A stretch of DNA of 64,000 nt from [Clostridium] scindens (lineage in GTDB: Bacteria > Bacillota > Clostridia > Lachnospirales > Lachnospiraceae): positions 1,592,001-1,656,000 of the forward strand of contig NZ_CP080442.1 in the NCBI RefSeq assembly GCF_019597925.1. Direction: 5' to 3'. A program made the position numbers and the translations under genes. Every line of letters begins with the position of its first letter. Within the stretch, counting starts at the first letter, position 1. Below, piece by piece: positions 35,358 to 42,124 of this stretch. The notes beneath the pieces were generated by a model. It searched no databases and had not been told where the DNA came from. It saw nothing but the letters and a program-made list of their open reading frames with translations.

Positions 35358-36704
35358 TTAAATTTTCTTCTTTTCCCAGTTCGTGCTTTTAAAATAGGCC
35401 CAGCCGACGATGAAGGGTAAGAGCGGGGAAAGGGCCTGCCCGATATATACGCCGGGGAATCCGATGGGAACTAGAAAGGCCAGGAGCCAGCTGACAGGAA
35501 GCCGGACGATGGCAGCGTCTAACAGCGCATTTATCATGGCTACATTTGCAGATCCTATGCCGATGGCAAAAGAATCGAAAGTATACATTGCCGCATATAT
35601 CAGACTGTTGATTCCGCAGCATATTCTTAGGTAAAGGATTCCGGCCTCAATCATTTCCGGACTTGCCGGATCAAACAGCATGATGATCCGTCCTGCGAAT
35701 ATCTGTACAAATATTACTAAGGCAAAAGTAATCGAAAGATTCAGGCACAGTCCGATCTTTGTCGTCTTTTTTACTCGATCGATATGATGCGCACCTATAT
35801 TCTGTCCAACCATGGCGGTTACGGCCTGGCCGATCGCCCAGCAGGGCATCCCTGCAAAGGTATTGACTTTCAGCCCGATTCCGGATGCGGCGGCAACGGA
35901 CACGCCAAAATTATTAAGCATGCCTGTGATCAGAAGATAAGAGATATTGACGACTGCCATTTGAATCGCCGTGGGCAATCCGACTCTTAAGATGGCAGTC
36001 AGTTTATCTGGCTTAATGGCAAAGTTTTTCAGCCTGAATTGGAATATAAAGTCTTTTCCCTTGAGATGGATCAACGATATTGTAAGGGAAATGCCCTGCG
36101 AGAAAATGGTGGCATATGCCGCTCCTTTAGTTCCCATGCCGAAAGGCCCCACCAGGATGATGTCCAGCAAAATATTGACCACTGTCGCTACAGCGATAAA
36201 GTAAAGCGAGCTTTTCGAATCTCCAAGCCCTTTCATAATAGAGCAGACAGCATTATAGCCAAACACAAATACCGTGCCGCAGCAGATGATCTTCATATAA
36301 TCGCAGGCGTCCTGCATGGAACTGGCAGGAACGTTCAGCACTTGAAAAAGGGGCTTATATACAAGCAGCCCTAGGATGGTGACAAGCAGTGAAGCAATGA
36401 AGGCGATCGAGAATAGCGTCCCTATGGTTTCACGCTGCCCCTGTTCATCGTCTGCTCCTTTGTATTGGGCAGCCAGTACGGTACCGCCCATGGTAACGCC
36501 GATACATATGGAATTGATGATAAAGCTTATCATGGAAGCATTGCTGATTGCGGCAAGCCCTGTCTTTCCTACGAATCTGCCTACAGCCAGCATATCTGCG
36601 ATACTATAAAAGGACTGCAGCAGATTCGCAAACAGAAGCGGAAGCGCAAACCGGATTAATTTTTTTGAAACACTTCCTGTTGTCAAATCGTGTTCTTCTT
36701 TCAT
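35358..36704 (-). CDS. MATE-family multidrug exporter with attenuated leader
   Basis: 448 residues from the ATG behind AAAGGAAAT (MKEEHDLTTGSVSKKLIRFA); in-frame codons further up belong to the leader. About twelve hydrophobic helices form two six-helix halves. PLLFANLLQSFYSIADMLAV, GRFVGKTGLAAISNA and MVGQNIGAHH are typical of the DinF/NorM branch, which couples drug export to Na+ or H+. The transcript begins about 270 bases upstream at a perfect sigma-A promoter and passes a 31-codon leader peptide, a long stem-loop and an intrinsic terminator, so expression is probably induced by relief of attenuation. Confidence 0.9.
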   Translation of the reverse strand: MKEEHDLTTGSVSKKLIRFALPLLFANLLQSFYSIADMLAVGRFVGKTGLAAISNASMISFIINSICIGVTMGGTVLAAQYKGADDEQGQRETIGTLFSIAFIASLLVTILGLLVYKPLFQVLNVPASSMQDACDYMKIICCGTVFVFGYNAVCSIMKGLGDSKSSLYFIAVATVVNILLDIILVGPFGMGTKGAAYATIFSQGISLTISLIHLKGKDFIFQFRLKNFAIKPDKLTAILRVGLPTAIQMAVVNISYLLITGMLNNFGVSVAAASGIGLKVNTFAGMPCWAIGQAVTAMVGQNIGAHHIDRVKKTTKIGLCLNLSITFALVIFVQIFAGRIIMLFDPASPEMIEAGILYLRICCGINSLIYAAMYTFDSFAIGIGSANVAMINALLDAAIVRLPVSWLLAFLVPIGFPGVYIGQALSPLLPFIVGWAYFKSTNWEKKKI

Positions 36705-36731
36705 TGGATTATTTCCTTTCTTTTTTACGGG

Positions 36732-36771
36732 TAAAATACAAAAGGCAGCAGACAAAACATTGCCTGCTGCC
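36732..36771 (-). promoter_or_regulatory. Intrinsic terminator (attenuator) in the MATE leader
   Basis: On the minus strand GGCAGCAG, a 12-base loop and CTGCTGCC are followed by TTTTGTATTTT. It lies between the leader peptide and the MATE start codon, with no other gene to terminate nearby. Confidence 0.75.
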
Positions 36772-36789
36772 GAAATCGCATACATACTT

Positions 36790-36859
36790 AATTTATGAAA
36801 CCGTACCAAAACAAATCCCAAACAAAGGAGTCGTCTCGGAGTACGTTATTTCATAAATT
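36790..36859 (-). promoter_or_regulatory. Leader stem-loop overlapping the stop of the leader peptide
   Basis: AATTTATGAAA and TTTCATAAATT form an 11-bp perfect stem, extended after a short internal loop by GTAC/GTAC. The stop codon of the leader ORF lies in the first arm. A ribosome stalled on the ORF would block this structure, and a GGCAGC inside the ORF could compete for the terminator arm, so alternative folds are plausible. Confidence 0.65.
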
Positions 36860-36946
36860 AAATTCTTTATTAGGCTCCGCACAATGTCTTGGAATATACA
36901 GTTGTTCGGAGCTGCCATCAATACAAAATTTTCCGTATAGCTTCAT
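36851..36946 (-). CDS. 31-aa leader peptide of the MATE gene
   Basis: An ORF of 31 codons starts 26 bases or so after the expected transcription start, behind the strong site AGGAAAGGGTGAG four bases from its ATG. The peptide begins MKLYGKFCIDGS and ends KEFNL. Its codons contain a GCTCCG/CGGAGC hairpin. Position (perfect promoter, then ORF, then stem-loop and terminator, then resistance-type gene) matches known ribosome-mediated attenuators of drug-resistance genes. It has no similarity to a functional domain and is probably regulatory. Confidence 0.72.
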   Translation of the reverse strand: MKLYGKFCIDGSSEQLYIPRHCAEPNKEFNL

Positions 36947-36978
36947 CGTGCTCACCCTTTCCTTTGTTTAATAGTTTC

Positions 36979-37007
36979 ATTATAGACAATCAAGAGAATA
37001 CTGTCAA
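36979..37007 (-). promoter_or_regulatory. Consensus sigma-A promoter of the MATE leader
   Basis: TTGACA and TATAAT, both perfect matches, with a 17-base spacer on the minus strand, 31 bases after the stop of the ABC-2 permease gene. Confidence 0.9.
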
Positions 37008-37038
37008 TACGGCAAGAAATGTGAAAACTCTCACCGGC

Positions 37039-37782
37039 TTATTCCCATCTGAAGAACTTTATGGAAACACCTCCGCAAATCAGTAAAAACGTAAGCATGA
37101 CGATGATGGGAAGCCATACAGATTCTATGGGCAGGCCGAGGGATATCGCTTTCAGAAGCTTGATTCCCTGGGTCAATGGCAGAAAATCAGATGCTTTCTG
37201 CATCGCGGAAGGCATAACTTCATAGGGCAGCGTTGCGCCTGAAAAGATCAGCATGGGAAAATACAGGACACAGGCGGCAACGCTGGCTATTTTTTCATTC
37301 GAGGATATGCCGCCCACCATCATGCCAATGCTGAATGTAGACAGCATGACCAGGAGATAGGACGCGAAAAACAGTCCCCAGGATCCGGGAAAACGGAATC
37401 CGAAAAACAGTGCTGCTACAAGGATGAGCAAGGCCAGCGATACCAGAGAATACAGGGCATAGATCGCAACCTGTACCGCCAGGAGCAACGCAGGGCTTGT
37501 GGGCGTTACCTTGAAGCGTTTCAGAATTCTTTTCTGACGGTAATCAGAGATGACCAGAGGCAGGCCCATGATGCCGCCTGCGCAAATCGCGATCGTAGAC
37601 AGAGCCCCGAAGGATTGCTGTAAAAATGTGTACTCCGAGCCGGGAGCAGCAGGCTTATTTCCATAAATGACGCCCAGAATCACGACCACGACCACAGGCA
37701 TGCAAAGTGCGAAAATAATCATATCCATCCCACGAATGGAAAGTTTCAGTTCTGTTTTGAGCATAGTAAAAAATTTATTCAT
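37039..37782 (-). CDS. ABC-2 type transporter permease
   Basis: 247 residues from the ATG behind GAGAGGAGG. Six hydrophobic helices are visible: one at about 20-40 (MIIFALCMPVVVVVILGVIY), then four between 60 and 180, and the last at about 220-240. FKVTPTSPALLLAVQVAIYA follows the usual RKRILKR amphipathic region of ABC-2 permeases of the DrrB/YadH kind. With the ATPase upstream (8-base overlap) it forms an exporter for drugs, peptides or lipids. It is the second gene of an operon probably governed by the adjacent double-MerR protein. Confidence 0.88.
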   Translation of the reverse strand: MNKFFTMLKTELKLSIRGMDMIIFALCMPVVVVVILGVIYGNKPAAPGSEYTFLQQSFGALSTIAICAGGIMGLPLVISDYRQKRILKRFKVTPTSPALLLAVQVAIYALYSLVSLALLILVAALFFGFRFPGSWGLFFASYLLVMLSTFSIGMMVGGISSNEKIASVAACVLYFPMLIFSGATLPYEVMPSAMQKASDFLPLTQGIKLLKAISLGLPIESVWLPIIVMLTFLLICGGVSIKFFRWE

Positions 37783-38503
37783 CGTCTGCCTCCTCTCCAG
37801 TAAACCATAGATACGCATCCTCAAACTTTTCGCAGCAGCTTTGCTCCATCGCTTCCTGCACCGTCCCGGTAAAGACAAAGCGACTGTCTCTTAGAATGCT
37901 GATCCGGTCGCAAAGCATTTCTACCTCGTCCATAAAATGAGAGGAAAGAAAAATGGTCAGTCCTTGCTCTTTTAATTCCAACAGACTTTTCCACACATTC
38001 CGCCGGGCTTTTGTATCAAGGCCGGTAGTAAGCTCGTCCAGGAAAACCACTTTAGGATCAGCGATCAGGGCAAGAATAATAAAAAGTTTCTGCTTCTGCC
38101 CTCCGGAAAGTTCAGTGACAAAGGCATTTTTCTTTTCTGCCAGGCCAAATCTGCTAAGAAGTGGCTCATATTCCGCCGGCTGCCTGTAAAGGCAGGCAGT
38201 TTCCTCGCATAATTCCTTTACCCGGATTTTATCCGGATAATTGGACTCCTGAAATTGGACGCCCACCTGTTCAAAGATCGGCTTGCGGTCCTTATGCGGA
38301 TCTAAGCCCAGAATACGGATTTTCCCGGCATCCGCCTTGCGTGTGCCCAATATGCATTCTATGGTGGTGCTTTTGCCCGCGCCATTTGCGCCAAGCAGGC
38401 CATAAACTTCGCCTGATGAAACCGTTAGGCTGATGTTATCAATTACTTTTTTCCCAGCGTAGGATTTACTTAAGCCGGATATCTGGATCGTTGTCTCATC
38501 CAT
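37775..38503 (-). CDS. ABC transporter ATPase (drug-export type)
   Basis: 242 residues from the ATG behind GGGAGGT (MDETTIQISGLSKSYAGKKV); an upstream ATG at 38569 lacks a site and lies in a structured leader. Walker A is GANGAGKSTT, the Q-loop follows VGVQFQES, the signature is LSGGQKQKLFIILALIADPK and Walker B with catalytic Glu is VVFLDELTTGLD, with SSHFMDE as the H-loop. This is the DrrA/CcmA-like family that pairs with ABC-2 permeases. Its 3' end overlaps the permease start. Confidence 0.92.
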   Translation of the reverse strand: MDETTIQISGLSKSYAGKKVIDNISLTVSSGEVYGLLGANGAGKSTTIECILGTRKADAGKIRILGLDPHKDRKPIFEQVGVQFQESNYPDKIRVKELCEETACLYRQPAEYEPLLSRFGLAEKKNAFVTELSGGQKQKLFIILALIADPKVVFLDELTTGLDTKARRNVWKSLLELKEQGLTIFLSSHFMDEVEMLCDRISILRDSRFVFTGTVQEAMEQSCCEKFEDAYLWFTGEEADDE

Positions 38504-38561
38504 GTTTGATACCTCCCTTTTGAAGTGTTGGATCTTAGGCTGCGCAGCGCGTGCCTGTTTG

Positions 38562-38586
38562 CAGGACATGGATTTTGGATGTCCTG
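38562..38586 (-). promoter_or_regulatory. Inverted repeat in the ABC operon leader
   Basis: CAGGACAT and ATGTCCTG, 8 bp, perfect, 9 bases apart, lie between the candidate MerR element (38615-38635) and the ATPase start. It could be a second operator or an RNA hairpin; no U-tract follows, so it is not a terminator. Confidence 0.45.
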
Positions 38587-38614
38587 TGGATACAGGTTAG
38601 CACTTCTTCCCAGG

Positions 38615-38635
38615 CTGGTGGCTAAATGTAGGCTT
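38615..38635 (-). promoter_or_regulatory. Copy 1 of a 21-bp element, candidate double-MerR operator
   Basis: Plus-strand reading CTGGTGG-N5-TGTAGGCTT. The 16 defined bases recur unchanged, with the same spacing and orientation, before the MerR gene itself (39430-39450). This copy lies between the merR stop codon and the ABC operon, about 110 bases before the ATPase start. Confidence 0.65.
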
Positions 38636-39397
38636 TTATCCAGACATTTTCTTCATGATCTCGATCTGACCGGCCACATAGATGGCGTTCTCGCCGGCTT
38701 CTTTTAAAGATGTAAGCAGCCGGTCGCAGGCGGTAATGATATCATCATTCTCGCTTGGCGTATCTATGGCTTCCCGGATATTGACCGCTGGATCATCGGA
38801 CAATGCCCGCAGCATTCGTAGTATGGCGGATAGGGAATAATTCGCGCAGCGTAGGGAACGGATGATTTTTAGCCTCTGCAAGTCCTCCTGGCTGTATATT
38901 CGATATCCATTTTGGGATCGTTTAACAGTAAAAAGGCCGTTTAATTCCCAGTTCCGAAGCGTATCTATCGTTATATGGAGATAATCAGCAGTCTCCTTCC
39001 TGTTCCAATACCGGTCTGTCTGGGCGTGTTTGTTCCCAATGCCGGATAGAATATCGCGGGTGATTCTTATCGCTTCTTCCGCATTTTCTTTTTCCAGCTC
39101 AATCTGTTCCATGTACTTCTTTGTCAATGCCGCGGCCTTTTCATAATCGCCGGCGGCGGACACCTTGATGATTTGGACGGCCTGCTTGCGCAGCCCGTTT
39201 TGCAGCACCTCTACCTTAAGCGCCGCACGTGCCAGTTTAAATTGCTCCACATGCAGATCTGTAAAAACCCGATACCCATTTTCTAATCGTTCTGGCTTGG
39301 GTATTAAGCCGCATTTTTCATACAGCCGGACTGTATTTACATGAATGCCGATCATTCTGGCAACGTCGATCGTCCTATACTGATTCAACCTGCTCAC
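38636..39397 (-). CDS. Regulator with two MerR-type DNA-binding domains
   Basis: 253 residues. The first MerR winged helix (about 7-75) has TIDVARMIGIHVNTVRLYEK and the NGYRVFTD wing; the second (about 130-200) has NRKETADYLHITIDTLRNWE and NGYRIYSQEDLQRLKIIRSL. A coiled-coil-like segment (about 80-125) joins them, and a short helical tail follows. Normal MerR proteins have one such domain and dimerise through a C-terminal coil. No ligand-binding domain is present. The ABC-2 operon starts 133 bases downstream on the same strand, and a shared 21-bp element precedes both, so autoregulation and control of the exporter are likely. Confidence 0.87.
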   Translation of the reverse strand: MSRLNQYRTIDVARMIGIHVNTVRLYEKCGLIPKPERLENGYRVFTDLHVEQFKLARAALKVEVLQNGLRKQAVQIIKVSAAGDYEKAAALTKKYMEQIELEKENAEEAIRITRDILSGIGNKHAQTDRYWNRKETADYLHITIDTLRNWELNGLFTVKRSQNGYRIYSQEDLQRLKIIRSLRCANYSLSAILRMLRALSDDPAVNIREAIDTPSENDDIITACDRLLTSLKEAGENAIYVAGQIEIMKKMSG

Positions 39398-39429
39398 CTC
39401 CTTGTTAGATTATCGCATACCATATAACC

Positions 39430-39450
39430 CTGGTGGAATAGTGTAGGCTT
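39430..39450 (-). promoter_or_regulatory. Copy 2 of the 21-bp element, candidate double-MerR operator
   Basis: CTGGTGG-N5-TGTAGGCTT on the plus strand, identical at all 16 defined positions to the copy at 38615-38635, and 33 bases before the MerR start codon. Position suits autoregulation. Confidence 0.65.
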
Positions 39451-39600
39451 ATAAATTTATGGAAATAAATCCCTGCTGAATAGGTGGAACGAGAATGATA
39501 GAATAGATTATCCGAACTATCCAGACAGTACGCTAAAAGAGAGGAAATATCCTGTCAAATCAGTTATAATTAGGAAACGTAAGAAGAAAGGGGAGCAGAC

Positions 39601-40464
39601 ATGGAGTGGGATGAAAAATTGCAGCTGATCGTGGACTACATAGAAAAACATTTGCAGCGGATGCAGGAACCGATCAATCCGCAGGAAGTTGCAGAGATTG
39701 CAGGATGTTCCTTTGGATTTTTCCAAAAGGTATTCTCGTATATGAATGGCATTAGTTTTTCAGAATATGTACGGTCCAGAAAACTTACGTTAGCGGGATA
39801 TGATCTAAAAAGCACGGATAAGAAGGTGGTAGATATCAGCTATCAATATGGGTATGATTCTCCCACCTCGTTTACAAAGGCATTCCAGCAATTTCATGGC
39901 TTAACGCCAAAGGAAGCGCGGAGAGGAAACGCGAGACTACGGGTAGTGCCTAAGATGCAGATGTCCGTAAAACAGCAATATTCCTGGAGGCTGGAAGAAA
40001 AGCCGGCCTTCCGGCTGATAGGAAAGAGCATCCGGTGTTCTGATGGAGAGCAGTATAAAAAAGTACCGGAATTCTGGAGCGACTGTCAAAAAAATGGCAC
40101 GTTTTCCAAATTAGTCACTCTGGATAACATGGCACAGGCCGGACTGTTTGGCATATTCCAATATGTAAAGCCTGGTTCTTCAAAGGAAATAGAATATTCT
40201 ATCATGGCAGCATCGGATGGAGAGTTGCCGGAGGGGTTCCGGGAGATATGGATACCCGAATCCGTATGGGCCGTATTTGACTGCAAGGGGGCCGTCCCCC
40301 AGGCGATTCAAAATGGGTGGAAGTATCTGGAGGAGGAGTGGCTTGCGAAATATCCTTTTCCACATGCAAGCTGCCCGGAACTGGAATGGTACAGCAGTGG
40401 AAACTCTTATGACAGGGATTATCTGAGCCAGATTTGGATCCCAGTGATAGACGAGTCACTATAA
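39601..40464 (+). CDS. AraC-family regulator with GyrI-like effector domain
   Basis: 287 residues behind AAAGGGGAG. Helix-turn-helix units: INPQEVAEIAGCSFGFFQKV (about 27-46) and VVDISYQYGYDSPTSFTKAF (about 79-98), closing with HGLTPKEARRG. Residues 125-287 form a GyrI-like domain (FRLIGKSIRC, GLFGIFQYVKPG, WAVFDCKGAVPQAIQNGWKY, QIWIPV). Such regulators bind cationic or amphipathic drugs. The next gene encodes a free-standing copy of the same effector fold, so ligand binding may be shared or competitive. It lies divergent from the double-MerR gene. Confidence 0.88.
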   Translation: MEWDEKLQLIVDYIEKHLQRMQEPINPQEVAEIAGCSFGFFQKVFSYMNGISFSEYVRSRKLTLAGYDLKSTDKKVVDISYQYGYDSPTSFTKAFQQFHGLTPKEARRGNARLRVVPKMQMSVKQQYSWRLEEKPAFRLIGKSIRCSDGEQYKKVPEFWSDCQKNGTFSKLVTLDNMAQAGLFGIFQYVKPGSSKEIEYSIMAASDGELPEGFREIWIPESVWAVFDCKGAVPQAIQNGWKYLEEEWLAKYPFPHASCPELEWYSSGNSYDRDYLSQIWIPVIDESL

Positions 40465-40495
40465 ATGTGAAAATCAAAAGCAGGAGGACAGACAT

Positions 40496-40996
40496 ATGGA
40501 TTTACCTTTTTATATAGAAAACAGAGACAGCTTTCGCGTTGTCGGATACTTGATGAAGACGACAAACCAGAAGGGGCAGGGGAGAAAAGAGATTCCGCTG
40601 CATTGGTCAAACTTTCGCAAGGACAACCTAGAAACCCGTATGCTTGCATTAGCAGAACAGAAGGCTGATGGATTATTCGGCATTAATCTCTATAATAAGG
40701 ATTTGGCGGATTCCAGGAAATTCGAGTATATGATAGCGGTTCCAAGCGATGAGGAGGCACCGGAAGAACTTACCGAATATACCGTACCAGCCATGACTTG
40801 GGCAGTATTTCCGTGCACCAGGGAAACCATCGGGAAAACCGAAGGTCAGGCAATCACGAAATGGCTGCCAAAATCGAAATACAGGCCGTTAAACAAAGGC
40901 TATATCACAGGCAGGATGAAGTCCAAAGCGCCTGATATTGAGTATTATGGCAAGGATGGCTATGCAGAGGTCTGGATTGCAGTAAGAGAAAAATAA
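40496..40996 (+). CDS. Stand-alone GyrI-like effector-binding protein
   Basis: 166 residues behind AGGAGG. It aligns by eye with the C-terminal half of the AraC regulator upstream: FRVVGYLMKT against FRLIGKSIRC, GLFGINLYNK against GLFGIFQYVK, MTWAVFPCTRETIGKTEGQA against VWAVFDCKGAVPQAIQ, and AEVWIAV against SQIWIPV. It has no DNA-binding domain. Free GyrI-like proteins can sequester small molecules or inhibit targets such as gyrase. It lies 31 bases after the AraC gene in the same operon and may have arisen by duplication of that gene's 3' half. Confidence 0.82.
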   Translation: MDLPFYIENRDSFRVVGYLMKTTNQKGQGRKEIPLHWSNFRKDNLETRMLALAEQKADGLFGINLYNKDLADSRKFEYMIAVPSDEEAPEELTEYTVPAMTWAVFPCTRETIGKTEGQAITKWLPKSKYRPLNKGYITGRMKSKAPDIEYYGKDGYAEVWIAVREK

Positions 40997-41032
40997 AGAT
41001 ATCATGAATCAATTATTGGAGGATGAATTGCT

Positions 41033-41524
41033 ATGAATAAGATAATAGAGTTTGAGGAGTTTCTTGCTTCGGTTTCCGAACAGAATCAGGAATTCGTGAA
41101 GGAATTACATAATCAATTAATGGAATCTGGCTGTAAGATCGAGATAAAGTCAGCAAAAAGCGGTTATATGGTTTCTTACCTGTATCATAAGAAGACAATT
41201 GCTAATTACGTGTTCCGCAAAAAAGGAATGCTTGCCCGCATCTATGGAGTCCATGTCAACGAGTACGAAGAGGTTCTGGAAACGCTGCCGGATGAACTGA
41301 TCCGCGCAATCCAGGCTGCGCCGATCTGTAAGCGTCTGGCTGATCCAGATGCCTGCAATCCCAAATGCGCGAAAGGGTTTGAATTCTGGCTAAGGGGCGA
41401 GCACTACCAGAAATGCCGTAACAGCGCGTTTATGTTTTTGGTCTGCCCTCAAAATAATCCGTCGATCCGGCTATTGCTGTTGAAGGAGGTAGAGGCATGG
41501 AAAAAATCCCCAAATTTATTTTAG
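41033..41524 (+). CDS. Uncharacterised cysteine-containing protein
   Basis: 163 residues behind GGAGGATG. No named family is recognised. The first half is helical then beta (KIEIKSAKSGYMVSYLYHKK). The second half has a regular cysteine set: PICKRLADPDACNPKCAKGF, then GEHYQKCRNSAFMFLVCP, with spacing that could bind a metal or cluster. It is probably the third gene of the AraC/GyrI operon (36-base gap). Its last 9 bases overlap the end of the convergent MarR gene, so there is no room for a terminator between them. Confidence 0.7.
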   Translation: MNKIIEFEEFLASVSEQNQEFVKELHNQLMESGCKIEIKSAKSGYMVSYLYHKKTIANYVFRKKGMLARIYGVHVNEYEEVLETLPDELIRAIQAAPICKRLADPDACNPKCAKGFEFWLRGEHYQKCRNSAFMFLVCPQNNPSIRLLLLKEVEAWKKSPNLF

Positions 41525-41959
41525 TTTGGGCAGAATCTGGCTTAGCAATTCCATCGCGCTGTTTAACTGGCTCAGTTCTTCCCCGGTAAGCTGTTCTTCA
41601 AGCATATGGATAAAGGCTGTATTTTTAAGATGATATTCGTCAAGGTAGGATACAGCCTTGGGGGTAAGGCGGATCTGGATGGATCTGCGGTCTTTTTCAT
41701 TATGCGCCCGTTCTACAAACTGGTGGGAACAGAGGGCATCGATTAATTTCGTGGCCTGCTGCTTTGGCACTTTCAATTGTTCCGCAAGCTGCGTCATAGA
41801 CATCGTCCCATTCATTCTCAATGTCTGGAGGCAGTAATATGTTTCCAGGCTCATCTCCCGGTTCAGGGTATCTTTAAAAGGGCGCACCAGTTTCGAATGC
41901 CAGCCCGGCATAACCTTTAGCAGATTCTGTACGAATTTCTCCGATTTCTTTCCCATCAT
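41516..41959 (-). CDS. MarR-family regulator
   Basis: 147 residues. The winged helix (about 45-105) has MSMTQLAEQLKVPKQQATKL, the recognition helix, and DRRSIQIRLTPKAVSYLDEY, the wing, which is the strongest MarR signature. Two start codons are adjacent (41959 and 41956) behind GAGAGAAAG. It is divergent from the FUSC-type exporter gene, with a 165-base region holding two inverted repeats, so repression of the exporter and itself is expected. MarR proteins release DNA on binding phenolic or aromatic compounds, which fits a FUSC aromatic-acid exporter. Confidence 0.9.
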   Translation of the reverse strand: MMGKKSEKFVQNLLKVMPGWHSKLVRPFKDTLNREMSLETYYCLQTLRMNGTMSMTQLAEQLKVPKQQATKLIDALCSHQFVERAHNEKDRRSIQIRLTPKAVSYLDEYHLKNTAFIHMLEEQLTGEELSQLNSAMELLSQILPKLK

Positions 41960-41975
41960 CTTTCTCTCTCCATTG

Positions 41976-41987
41976 ACAAACGTTTGT
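41976..41987. promoter_or_regulatory. Palindrome ACAAACGTTTGT, candidate MarR operator
   Basis: Perfect 12-bp palindrome 17 bases before the MarR start codon, inside the expected MarR 5' region. Typical MarR sites are palindromes of this size. Confidence 0.55.
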
Positions 41988-42075
41988 GAAAATGTTATTG
42001 TTTAAAATTAGTAAATAAAATATGACTATCATATTTGAATAACTAATCTGAGTATATAATATTTGAACAGAAAAT

Positions 42076-42100
42076 GCAATAACTTATGGCAGGTTATTGC
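42076..42100. promoter_or_regulatory. Inverted repeat before the FUSC gene
   Basis: GCAATAAC and GTTATTGC, 8 bp, perfect, 9 bases apart, 25 bases before the exporter start and just after a TATAAT (42055-42060). It could be an operator over the transcription start or an RNA hairpin before the ribosome binding site. Confidence 0.5.
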
Positions 42101-42124
42101 TAATCAAAGGAGGCAGTTCGCTTA

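Noticed and set aside
36705..36790. MATE leader as a guanidine (ykkC) riboswitch
   Set aside because: I could not find the conserved ykkC motifs; the leader peptide layout explains it better.
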